DNA of 64,000 nt from Nannocystis exedens. Its GTDB lineage: Bacteria; Myxococcota_A; Polyangia; Nannocystales; Nannocystaceae. Where the stretch lies: contig NZ_NETK01000001.1 in the NCBI RefSeq assembly GCF_002343915.1, forward strand, positions 11,122,001-11,186,000, read 5' to 3'. The notes under the pieces were generated by a model. It was not told the origin of the DNA. It did not search any database and saw only the letters and a program-made list of their open reading frames with translations. The translations under genes and the position numbers were made by a program. Shown here one piece after another: positions 17,079 through 24,105 of the stretch (positions are counted from its first letter, which is position 1; every line of letters begins with the position of its first letter).

Positions 17079-17096
17079 GTCTTATACGTATAAGAC
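17079..17096. promoter_or_regulatory. 18-bp perfect palindrome, copy 1
   Basis: GTCTTATACGTATAAGAC is perfectly self-complementary and contains TATAAG, a plausible -10 box, 26 bases before the HerA ATG. An identical 18-mer is at 47411-47428. It is probably the operator of an element-encoded repressor. Confidence 0.65.
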
Positions 17097-17121
17097 GGCC
17101 ACGCGCGGGGCGGGGAGCGGC

Positions 17122-18792
17122 ATGACCGGCGCCGACCTCCACTTCCAGCTCGGGGCCGGGCCAAACGAGCCGGTGCGCTGCCAGCTCGGCAACCTCGTCG
17201 ACACCCGGCTGCTAATCCAGGCGAACAGCGGCGGCGGGAAGTCCTGGTGCGTGCGCCGGTTCCTCGAGCAGACGCACGGCCACATCCAGCAGCTGGTCAT
17301 CGACCCTGAAGGCGAGTTCGCCACGCTGCGCGAGAAGTTCGACTACGTCCTCGTCGGCCGCCGAGACGCTGACGCCGTTGCTGATCCGCGCTCCGCCAAG
17401 GTCCTCGCGGAGCGCCTTCTGAAGCTCGGCGTCTCGGCTGTGCTCGACATCTACGAGCTCCGCGCTCCGGAGCGCGTGGAGTTCGTGCGCTTGTTCCTCG
17501 AGGCGCTAGTCGAGGCCCCCAAGGAGCTGTGGCACCCCACCTTGGTCGTCATCGACGAGGCCCACGTGTTCTGCCCGCAGAAGGGCAACGCGGAGAGTGC
17601 GCGAGCCGTGATCGACCTCGCCACGCGCGGCCGAAAACGTGGCTACTGCGCCGTCCTCGCCACGCAAAGGCTCTCGAAACTCCACAAGGATGCCGCTGCC
17701 GAGTGCAACAACAAGCTCATCGGACGCACCGCGCTCGACGTGGACATCGCGCGCGCCGGTGACGAGCTCGGCATGTCGCGGTCGGACCGCGAAGCCCTTC
17801 GCACGTTGCAGCCAGGTGAGTTCTTCGCGTTCGGCCCGGCGCTCAGCTCGACCATCACCGAGGTCGCCATCGGTCCCGTCCAGACGTCCCATCCGAGGGC
17901 AGGCGGCCGCCTGGCGTTCGCGCCGCCGCCTCCAACGGCAACGATCCGGGCCCTGTTGCCGCAGCTGAGTGACTTGCCCGCGAGCGGCAGCGGCGTCGTC
18001 GGCGAGCCCGACGAACTCGCTCGACTGAAGCAGGAGCTCGTCCACGTGCGAGCTCGGGTCAGCGACCTGGCCCAAACCCTGCGTCACCTCGAGGAGGCCA
18101 TGGCGATCGCGGTTCGCGACGCTCTCGCGCTCGCCGGAGACCGCGAGTCGGGGCTCGCGAGGTCGGCGAGTTCGCCGACCTCGCCGACCTCGCCGAGCTC
18201 GCCGACCTCGCCGAGCTCGCCGTCGCCGGCGAGGTCGCCGTCACCGGCGAGGGCCAGGCCGAGGAAGCAGCGCTCTGAGGATTCCGCGATCACTCGGCCG
18301 CAGCAGGCCATCCTGAACGCACTTGCCTGGCTCGCGCGCATCCGCGACACCGTCGATCGACAGGTCCTCGCGTTGATGGCGGACGCGAGCGCGAAGAGCT
18401 CTGCCTTCGCGAACAACCTCGGCGCCCTGCGGACGAGGGGTCTGATCGACTATCCCGGGAGCGGCCTCGTGCGACTCACGGCTGCGGGACATCAGGTCGC
18501 CAGCCCTGAAAGTCTCCCGACGACCTCGGCCGAGCTGCAGGAGCAGGTGTTCTCGCGCCTCTCGGCCCCCCGAGTCCGCCTGCTTAAGGCCTTGCTCGAG
18601 GTCCATCCGCGAGCTCTTGAGAAGGAAGCGCTCGCGGGGCGAGTCGGTGCCAGCGCCGAGAGCTCAGCGTTCGCGAACAACCTCGGCGCGCTCCGGTCTC
18701 TCGGCCTGCTGGCCTACCCGAGGCCTGGCCATGTGGCAGCGACCGAGGCGCTGTTCATCGCGAAGAAACCTGTGCAGGGGGGCGCGCCGTGA
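17122..18792 (+). CDS. HerA/FtsK-superfamily ATPase with two C-terminal winged-helix repeats
   Basis: 556 residues. Walker A is QANSGGGKSW (34-42 region), Walker B LVVIDEAHVFCP (about 142-153), followed by RGRKRGYCAVLATQRLSKLH, the sensor/arginine region typical of HerA/DUF87 proteins, then ECNNKLIGRT. This superfamily pumps double-stranded DNA in conjugation, cell division, repair and packaging of membrane-containing or non-tailed viruses. Residues 340-375 are a Ser/Pro/Thr low-complexity linker. The C-terminus has two copies of a DNA-binding-like module (SAFANNLGALRTRGLIDYP and SAFANNLGALRSLGLLAYP). It heads an overlapping operon of twelve genes. Confidence 0.85.
   Translation: MTGADLHFQLGAGPNEPVRCQLGNLVDTRLLIQANSGGGKSWCVRRFLEQTHGHIQQLVIDPEGEFATLREKFDYVLVGRRDADAVADPRSAKVLAERLLKLGVSAVLDIYELRAPERVEFVRLFLEALVEAPKELWHPTLVVIDEAHVFCPQKGNAESARAVIDLATRGRKRGYCAVLATQRLSKLHKDAAAECNNKLIGRTALDVDIARAGDELGMSRSDREALRTLQPGEFFAFGPALSSTITEVAIGPVQTSHPRAGGRLAFAPPPPTATIRALLPQLSDLPASGSGVVGEPDELARLKQELVHVRARVSDLAQTLRHLEEAMAIAVRDALALAGDRESGLARSASSPTSPTSPSSPTSPSSPSPARSPSPARARPRKQRSEDSAITRPQQAILNALAWLARIRDTVDRQVLALMADASAKSSAFANNLGALRTRGLIDYPGSGLVRLTAAGHQVASPESLPTTSAELQEQVFSRLSAPRVRLLKALLEVHPRALEKEALAGRVGASAESSAFANNLGALRSLGLLAYPRPGHVAATEALFIAKKPVQGGAP
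18165..18240 (+). repeat. Short tandem repeat in the HerA linker
   Basis: Repeats of tcgccgacctcgccgag-type units encode the SPTSPTSPSSPTSPSSP linker. The same GC-rich unit family is expanded at 26230-26332 and 42420-42545 in other genes and other frames. Confidence 0.7.
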
Positions 18793-18947
18793 TGCACCGA
18801 CCACGCGGGGGAGCGCAGGCGATGCACGATCTCGGCGCACGCGGGCGTGTCGGCGAGGACATGTCCGAAAGGACAGCGGAAGAACTGGCTTCGTTGCCGC
18901 GTGATCATCCTGAGTCCGACGAGGACCTGGATGAGGAGTTATCATGA
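18792..18947 (+). CDS. Small acidic protein (51 aa)
   Basis: Starts with an ATG overlapping the HerA stop (TGATG) and ends with a TGA overlapping the next ATG (ATGA), so it is translationally coupled on both sides. The product is basic at the start (MHRPRGGAQA), then acidic (DHPESDEDLDEEL). The DMSERTA segment is encoded by the tandem motif at 18848. No family recognised, but the overlaps argue that it is a real gene. Confidence 0.6.
   Translation: MHRPRGGAQAMHDLGARGRVGEDMSERTAEELASLPRDHPESDEDLDEELS
18848..18875 (+). promoter_or_regulatory. Tandem TGTCS-N4-SGACA motif (copy 3)
   Basis: TGTCGGCGAGGACA followed directly by TGTCCGAAAGGACA, the most regular copy: the second unit is a perfect inverted repeat. 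It lies in the 51-residue gene between the HerA gene and 18944. Confidence 0.45.
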
Positions 18948-19684
18948 CGGTGTCGGCGACGATTCTCGGTGGTTTGTGGTGCGCGCTGCTGCGGCGCGAG
19001 AAGAGAGCGCGAGCTGTCCATGCGCGGCCCTGCGTGATCTGCAAGTGGCCGGCGGCGCTGTCGAGCGCGACCGATTGCTGCCCGGCTTGTGTCGCGGATC
19101 CACGGTGGGACTGCATCGGCGCTCGAAGTGCTCTCAGCGCTGAAGCTCGCACGGCGCTTATCGCGTTCCTCGCCGAGCGAGGCATGTTCTCCGAACAGCG
19201 AGCCCGCCGCACGCTGCCGCGCCTGCATCCGAGTTCGGGACCGGGAAGGGACCTGGTCGTCGGAGCCCGGAGACTCTGCGCCGAGAGCCGCAGCGACCTG
19301 GTGGATGGTCACGAGCCCGAGCCCACGAGCGTCTACGACATGGGCGCCGATTTGCTCGGCATGTGCGTCGAGTGTGAAGCTTGGCCCGGTGAGCGACATC
19401 TCGGCCACGAATGCCTCGGCGATGTGTTCTGGGCCGCGTGGGACCTTGAGGAGCCGCGCGAAGTGGCGGCCGTGCTCGCGGTTGGGGCGCTCTTCAACGA
19501 GCTGGGCGCCGCCGCCGACATCGGCCTGACGCTCGCGCTTCTCGACGAGCGCGTGGGTTTCCACCTCGGCCCACCCGAGCCGGCCCCTGAGGAGGGACGT
19601 CGAACGGGCCGACTGCTTGCGCGGCAAGTCGCCGACCTGGTGGCCGATCGCGGGTGGACGGTGCTGGAAGGGGGAGGGTCGTGA
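18944..19684 (+). CDS. Hypothetical Cys-rich protein
   Basis: 246 residues. An N-terminal CVICK...CCPAC pair suggests a zinc ribbon (residues about 30-50), and CVECEAWPG a second metal-like site. The C-terminal part is helical (EVAAVLAVGALFNELGAAAD). It overlaps its neighbours by 4 bases on both sides. The protein at 19926-20390 has a related CCPRCSAWPG motif and similar size of helical region, so the two may be distant paralogues. Function unknown. Confidence 0.65.
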   Translation: MTVSATILGGLWCALLRREKRARAVHARPCVICKWPAALSSATDCCPACVADPRWDCIGARSALSAEARTALIAFLAERGMFSEQRARRTLPRLHPSSGPGRDLVVGARRLCAESRSDLVDGHEPEPTSVYDMGADLLGMCVECEAWPGERHLGHECLGDVFWAAWDLEEPREVAAVLAVGALFNELGAAADIGLTLALLDERVGFHLGPPEPAPEEGRRTGRLLARQVADLVADRGWTVLEGGGS

Positions 19685-19929
19685 TCTACGCCATCGCTTT
19701 CGGCCTGGTGTTGGCCGGCGGGTTCATCCTCGGCGTCATCGTCGGTTGGCGTTGGCGGGACCGGACGGTCGCGGGAGAGCTCGAGGACGCCGCCCGAATG
19801 GTGCTCTTGGTGGAGCGGCGCCTCGGCCGGGAGCGGCGGGCCGCCCTCGCGCAGCATCTCGAAGCCGAGCTCGGGCAGACCCTACGCGCCTTCAACATCA
19901 GCGGCGAGAAGCCGGAGGACGGGCCGTGA
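19681..19929 (+). CDS. Small single-pass membrane protein
   Basis: 82 residues from a GTG overlapping the previous stop (GTGA). Residues 2-22 (IYAIAFGLVLAGGFILGVIVG) are a membrane segment followed by WRWRDR as the positive-inside flank and a helical, probably coiled-coil cytoplasmic domain. It ends in an overlap with the next GTG. No family recognised. Confidence 0.65.
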   Translation: MIYAIAFGLVLAGGFILGVIVGWRWRDRTVAGELEDAARMVLLVERRLGRERRAALAQHLEAELGQTLRAFNISGEKPEDGP

Positions 19930-20390
19930 ACCGGTCGCTGGCCTCTCGTGCCTGGTCGCTGGCCTCTCGTGCCTACTTCAGGCGGACGGCCGACCTTCTC
20001 GAAGCGGCCGTGCCGTCGCTCGTGTCCCTCGTGGGCTACGGGCGCCGTTTCGATGCGCTGTACCAGGTAGCCCGGGTTGCACTGGGCTGCTGCCCACGCT
20101 GCAGCGCATGGCCCGGACAGCCTCACGACCCTCTCGGGGCGGTGGGCGACGGCGCCGCCTGCGTCGACGGGATCTACCGCGGAGCGGCGACGGAGCACGA
20201 GTTCGCAGCGATCGCTGCGATCGCCGGGACGTTCGACTTCCTCGCCGCCTCGTACTGCACGAGCCGCGAGCGCCCGCTTCGCGCCCATGAACTTGCGGCC
20301 CTGTTCGAGGCCGCAGTGAGTCGCCTTCGTGTCGAGGCCGACTCACCGACAACCGAACCAACACCCGGATGCGAAAGGACTGAGCCATGA
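19926..20390 (+). CDS. Hypothetical protein with a CCPRC motif
   Basis: 154 residues from a GTG that overlaps the previous stop. The first lines contain a direct repeat encoding SLASRAWSLASRAY. Central motifs are LGCCPRCSAWPGQPHDP and CVDGIYRGAATEHEF; the rest is helical (FAAIAAIAGTFDFLAASYC). It ends overlapping ATG 20387. Function unknown. Confidence 0.6.
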   Translation: MNRSLASRAWSLASRAYFRRTADLLEAAVPSLVSLVGYGRRFDALYQVARVALGCCPRCSAWPGQPHDPLGAVGDGAACVDGIYRGAATEHEFAAIAAIAGTFDFLAASYCTSRERPLRAHELAALFEAAVSRLRVEADSPTTEPTPGCERTEP

Positions 20391-20995
20391 CCACCAGCGA
20401 TAGCGACGACGAGACCTTCACCGACCACGAACTCGCACAAGCCGACCTGCGCGCACTTCTCGCCTGCACGAGCGGCGAGGCCCGACGACTTGCGATCGAC
20501 CTCGGCGTGCGCGCCCGGTTACTCACCGAAGAGCAGGCCGCCATCGCGCGACAGGAAGAAGGCGAAGCCGGCTTGAAGACCATCCGCGACCTGCTCGAGC
20601 TCAAGTTGTTCGATGTCGCAGCGGCGACCGCCGACGCGCTCACGCATCACGGGACGCTTGACCCGGCGAAAGTGTCAGCGGCGTTCGCTTCGACGGGGCG
20701 CCCTTGGTTCCGCCACACAGAACGCCTCGAGCTGTTCGTGACCGAAGAACGACGGAAGATGCTGGAGACGCTCCACGCTGGACTCCTACGCCGTCAACAG
20801 TCCCAGGGCTGCCCGTCCGCCACGGCCGCGCTTCGCGAGCTGCTCGATCGCCTGGACGATGGGTTTCACCGACCGGGCTCGTGGGAACACCCGTACATCG
20901 TGAGCGTGTTCGGCGACGACTGGCTCGAGTTCATGGAGCCCTCGCCGAGCTCGCCCTGGCGACTGCAGATCCGCAGGACGGAGGGCGGCCAATGA
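20387..20995 (+). CDS. Hypothetical helical protein
   Basis: 202 residues, acidic at the N-terminus (TTSDSDDETFTDHELAQADL) and mainly alpha-helical. RLAIDLGVRARLLTEEQAAI and TIRDLLELKLFDVAAATADAL resemble short TPR-like hairpins but are not a firm match. The start and stop overlap both neighbours. Function unknown. Confidence 0.6.
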   Translation: MTTSDSDDETFTDHELAQADLRALLACTSGEARRLAIDLGVRARLLTEEQAAIARQEEGEAGLKTIRDLLELKLFDVAAATADALTHHGTLDPAKVSAAFASTGRPWFRHTERLELFVTEERRKMLETLHAGLLRRQQSQGCPSATAALRELLDRLDDGFHRPGSWEHPYIVSVFGDDWLEFMEPSPSSPWRLQIRRTEGGQ

Positions 20996-21357
20996 AAATG
21001 CCGATGATGCAGGCCAGCCTCATTCTGCAAGCTCTCGGTTCGGCGATCGGCATCGCGTTGATGCTGCTGCTCGACTTCACCGCCCAGCGCGATCCGGGGG
21101 ATCAGCGCGCCGAGCAGCTCGCCGCGGCCTGGACGTTCTTCGTCGCCGTGTACATCCACCTGGTGATGCGGCGGGGCCACGTAGCCGGCGCCGCCGGCTT
21201 CGTCGCGGGCGCCTTCGGCTGTGCGCTCGCGGTGGCGCTGTACGACCAGCACCAGCTCGTCACCCCGCCGCAGGCCTTCCTGCCCCTGGTCTGTGTCTCC
21301 TTGTTGTTTTCGGCGGTTGGGCATGACTTCGGAAGGAAGAGAGGGGGCAGCGAATGA
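20992..21357 (+). CDS. Polytopic membrane protein
   Basis: 121 residues with three or four predicted membrane segments: SLILQALGSAIGIALMLLLD, AAAWTFFVAVYIHLVM, AAGFVAGAFGCALAVALY and AFLPLVCVSLLFSAVG. ATG overlaps the previous stop by 4 bases; its own stop overlaps the next ATG. Within an operon led by a DNA-pumping ATPase it could form part of a membrane complex; that is inference only. Confidence 0.65.
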   Translation: MKMPMMQASLILQALGSAIGIALMLLLDFTAQRDPGDQRAEQLAAAWTFFVAVYIHLVMRRGHVAGAAGFVAGAFGCALAVALYDQHQLVTPPQAFLPLVCVSLLFSAVGHDFGRKRGGSE

Positions 21358-22235
21358 GCGCGCCGATGCACAGCTCGTCGCCGGTCCTGGAGGGCCTTCG
21401 TCTTCGTGCGGCGCTCGAGCCGCGGCGAGCCGACTGTGACCTCGACCTCGGTCAGAACTACACGGCTGGGTCGCTGGTGGACGCCGGCGAGCGCCACCTG
21501 AGCCGTCGTCAAGGTGGCCAGGACCACGCGGTCGCGCTCCGACACCGGGGGGCGGTCGCGCTAGCGGTCGCGGACGGCGTGAGCCGGGTGGATGGCCACC
21601 CCAGCCAGACAGAGGTCGGCGCGGCGCTCGTCGCCGAGCTCGCGGCGCGAGCTGCGTTCGACGCCGCCCTGCGGGGCCAGAGCTTCGTGGAGGCGCGCAC
21701 GCATGTGGCGACGGTCCTCGTCCGCCAGCTGCTGCCCCTCTGGGCCGTTCTCAGCCCGAATGCCGGGACATTTCTCCACTGCACCCTCGTTCTGGCCGTG
21801 ACGACGCCAGCGTGGACGGCCATCTGGTTGGTCGGCGACGGCGCCTGGGGTGCGTCGGGCAGCCTCGGGCGTGGGCGCTCGCCGTCGTCGCCCGTGTCGC
21901 CCGTGGCGATCGCATGCTACGGCCGAAGGTGGAGCGCACACGGCCGGGAGCACAAGCCCGACTCGCCGATGACCGTCGCGAACTTGTGTCGCGGGGGCGA
22001 TGTCGAAGCTGTCGTGAGCGGCCTCGAGGTCGTGCTGGAGGCCGAGGGTCCTGCGCTCTCCCTCTACGTGGCCACCGACGGCTTACAGCAAGAGCCGCAG
22101 GCTGACGAGCTGCTGCGGAGGGACGACTGGCGACGCGATCAGCTCACCGCGGCGTTGGTCCGACCGCAGGACTGCGACGACCTGGCGATCGCGTGGGCTC
22201 ACGGGCGGCTGAACAGCTCGGAGGGGACGGCGTGA
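21354..22235 (+). CDS. PP2C-type protein phosphatase
   Basis: 293 residues. The PPM-family metal-binding pattern is visible: GGQDHAVALRHRGAVALAVADGVSRV (D-H near residue 58 and ADGVS near 74), a middle strand LHCTLVLAVTTPAWTAIWLVGDG with VGDG, and the final DCDDLAIAWAHG, matching the terminal DD metal site. It should remove phosphate from Ser/Thr residues using two Mn/Mg ions. The element also carries a Ser/Thr kinase (24106-25674), so the two may act as a pair. Stop and start overlap both neighbours. Confidence 0.8.
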   Translation: MSAPMHSSSPVLEGLRLRAALEPRRADCDLDLGQNYTAGSLVDAGERHLSRRQGGQDHAVALRHRGAVALAVADGVSRVDGHPSQTEVGAALVAELAARAAFDAALRGQSFVEARTHVATVLVRQLLPLWAVLSPNAGTFLHCTLVLAVTTPAWTAIWLVGDGAWGASGSLGRGRSPSSPVSPVAIACYGRRWSAHGREHKPDSPMTVANLCRGGDVEAVVSGLEVVLEAEGPALSLYVATDGLQQEPQADELLRRDDWRRDQLTAALVRPQDCDDLAIAWAHGRLNSSEGTA

Positions 22236-22294
22236 TTCAGGCCATGGAGAACGGGTTCCTCGAGCAGGTTCTGGCTCGCCGAGGTCGGTCGTGA
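22232..22294 (+). CDS. Possible 20-residue coupled peptide
   Basis: A GTG overlapping the phosphatase stop (GTGA) opens a frame of 20 residues, VIQAMENGFLEQVLARRGRS, whose own TGA overlaps the next GTG. The perfect overlaps on both sides suggest either a real micro-ORF or a translational relay; it is too short for sequence support. Confidence 0.35.
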   Translation: MIQAMENGFLEQVLARRGRS

Positions 22295-22845
22295 CGGGGC
22301 CCGTCGCGTGGAGTTGCGTGGCCCTCGACTGGCATCCCGAGCTGGAGGGACAGACGCTCGAGACGCTGTGGGCGTCGGGCGTCGTTCGCTTCTACGAGGG
22401 CGCCACGGCGGACGAAGCAGCTCGTCGCGCCACCGCGGAGGAGCTCGGCGGCCGCATGCTCGTGATCGTCGGGAGCGAGGGAGCTCCGGCCTTCATCTTC
22501 CACGTGGTGCGCACGAGCTCATGCGGGCGGGGGCTCGGCGCCTGGCTGTTCCAGGCCGAGGTGGAGCTGCGCGTGTACGACTTGACGCTCTGCTGGCAAC
22601 GCGCCTGCGCCGAGCTACAGGTCGTACGCTTCAACGAGCGCTGTGCCGAGGGCAGCGAGATGTGCCTCGACGGGTCGGGGCTCGTGCGTGTTCAGGGGCG
22701 AGCCTTCGTCAACGACGCCGGCGAGCCGGTCGTGCGGCTTCGGGAGGAAGAAACCCCCGTCCGCCTCGAGCGGCTCAGGCATGCAGAGACGGGCCCCTTT
22801 GGATGGTGGAGCACGCTGCGGCGTGCATTGATGGGGGAGGTGTGA
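22291..22845 (+). CDS. Hypothetical protein
   Basis: 184 residues from GTG 22291. It mixes strands and helices (LVIVGSEGAPAFIFHVVRTS, LGAWLFQAEVELRVYDLTLC) with an ending WWSTLRRALMGEV. No family recognised. One base separates its stop from the next GTG, so it is part of the same operon. Confidence 0.55.
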   Translation: MTGPVAWSCVALDWHPELEGQTLETLWASGVVRFYEGATADEAARRATAEELGGRMLVIVGSEGAPAFIFHVVRTSSCGRGLGAWLFQAEVELRVYDLTLCWQRACAELQVVRFNERCAEGSEMCLDGSGLVRVQGRAFVNDAGEPVVRLREEETPVRLERLRHAETGPFGWWSTLRRALMGEV

Positions 22846-22846
22846 G

Positions 22847-23209
22847 GTGCGTCGTCCGGGACGAAAGAAGCGAGGTTATGGAAGCCAGTGGGTCGTTGAC
22901 CGCAAACTGTTCGACGGCTCGCTGTATCGGCTGCAGTTCACCGCGTGCGGCAAGAAGACCTGTCGGGCTGGCTGCCCGAGGCCGTCGCATGGTCCCTACT
23001 GGTATCAGCTCGTGCCGGTCGAGGACGGCCGGGACTTCCTCCGCTACGTCGGGAGAGAACCGCCCTGGCCGCCGGACAAGGAGCCTCCTTCGTTGCCGCC
23101 CTCCGAAGACGACCCGAGCTCGCGCCGGAATCGAGCTGCTGCCCGTCGAGCCGCTGCTGCCCAGGCTCGGGCGGAGAAACGGATGGTCAAGAAGGCCGGC
23201 CGAGCTTGA
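22847..23209 (+). CDS. DUF6788-like basic protein
   Basis: 120 residues from GTG 22847. YGSQWVVDRKLFDGSLYRLQ, a CGKKTCRAGCP cluster, SHGPYWYQ and FLRYVGREPP form the pattern of a small family often found on mobile elements (a Cys-containing beta domain ending in a GPYWYxxxR-like motif). The tail (SSRRNRAAARRAAAAQARAE) is Lys/Arg/Ala-rich and probably binds nucleic acid. A broken copy of its 3' end lies at 3675-3890. Last gene of the plus-strand operon. Confidence 0.55.
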   Translation: MRRPGRKKRGYGSQWVVDRKLFDGSLYRLQFTACGKKTCRAGCPRPSHGPYWYQLVPVEDGRDFLRYVGREPPWPPDKEPPSLPPSEDDPSSRRNRAAARRAAAAQARAEKRMVKKAGRA

Positions 23210-23306
23210 TGCCGAGCGCCTGCAGAGCAGGGCGCCACTGGATTGCGACGTAGAGCGCGATGAACCCGACGAGGACGAAGTCGATCCAGGAGACGGGCAG
23301 AAGCAT
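23187..23306 (-). CDS. Small membrane protein (39 aa)
   Basis: The minus strand encodes MLLPVSWIDFVLVGFIALYV followed by AIQWRPALQALG and a short basic tail: one clean membrane helix. It overlaps the 3' end of the opposite gene by 23 bases. The copy at 3.8 kb retains the same frame with mostly conservative changes (VRVGFIAPYAALQWRPALQA), which supports a formerly translated sequence. No function can be given. Confidence 0.45.
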   Translation of the reverse strand: MLLPVSWIDFVLVGFIALYVAIQWRPALQALGIKLGRPS

Positions 23307-23324
23307 CGACCGGAGTAAACCATG

Positions 23325-23535
23325 ACCGAGTCTCTGCGCCTAGTGGGGCCGCGTAACAGACGAGCTTTCGCTTGCCCTCGGCCTTGAAGGCGAGGAAGGC
23401 GCGCGAACCTCCTCGGCGGTGGCCATGTCGAGATCGACGTCGGTGAAGCGGACGAGGAGGCCCTGGACGTTGCCCGCCGCCGAGGTCGAGGGTGAGCCAG
23501 TGCGGTTTGCTGTCGGTCACCGACGGGGCGACCAA
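23325..23535 (-). pseudogene. Frameshifted small gene
   Basis: The minus strand encodes, in different frames, VTDSKPHWLTLDLG, then VQGLLVRFTDVDLDMATAEE, then AFLAFKAEGKRKLVCYAAPL. Put together these make one plausible domain of about 65 residues with at least two frameshifts. No counterpart or family recognised. Confidence 0.4.
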
Positions 23536-23687
23536 GGGCAGGTCGACCCAGCCCCGCTACGACGAGTTCAACCGCGTGCTCGCCGACAAGCGCGACGCCC
23601 CCGGTGCATGGCGCGTTCACCCCTTGTTCGATCACGAGAGTCGCGCTACGCGACGTCCTCACCCCGAGCGGGTGAAGGAACATCCCG

Positions 23688-24044
23688 ATGAAAGCAATTC
23701 GAGATCGATCAAGCCAGGTTCCTCCACGAAGGTGGGTTCCTCCAGGCAGGTGGCAGACCAGCAAAATGGGCCCGGCGGACTGGTACTCCGCCGGACCCTA
23801 CGAGAAGCGAGTCAAAGAGAGCCCCTGCCTCCTCGTGCCCCGGACGGTACGCGCCCTGCGTCATAGGCGCAAGAACCTCGCCCGGGCTCGCAACGACCTC
23901 GGCCTCTACGTGTTCGCCGTCGCATGCATCAGCGTGGCAGTCGTGCTTGCGCTCCGTCCGAATGACGGTGGCCCGCACAGCCGTGCAACCTGTGACGTGA
24001 CGGTTCTCGGCGAGCAAGCTGAGGTCGACGTCCACTGCAGGTGA
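23688..24044 (+). CDS. Small membrane-anchored protein
   Basis: 118 residues from an ATG with a good ribosome site (gaaggaa, 7 bases before). A basic cytoplasmic part (RTVRALRHRRKNLARARNDL) is followed by one membrane segment (LYVFAVACISVAVVLAL) and a short exported end with two Cys (CDVTVLGEQAEVDVHC). An internal ATG at 23766 is an alternative start. It is convergent with the kinase gene. Function unknown. Confidence 0.5.
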   Translation: MKAIRDRSSQVPPRRWVPPGRWQTSKMGPADWYSAGPYEKRVKESPCLLVPRTVRALRHRRKNLARARNDLGLYVFAVACISVAVVLALRPNDGGPHSRATCDVTVLGEQAEVDVHCR

Positions 24045-24105
24045 GCGCGACGCGCGCCGCCGGGCCTCATGCGCGCCCGGTGGCGCGTTGCCTGCGTCAC
24101 CGCAC

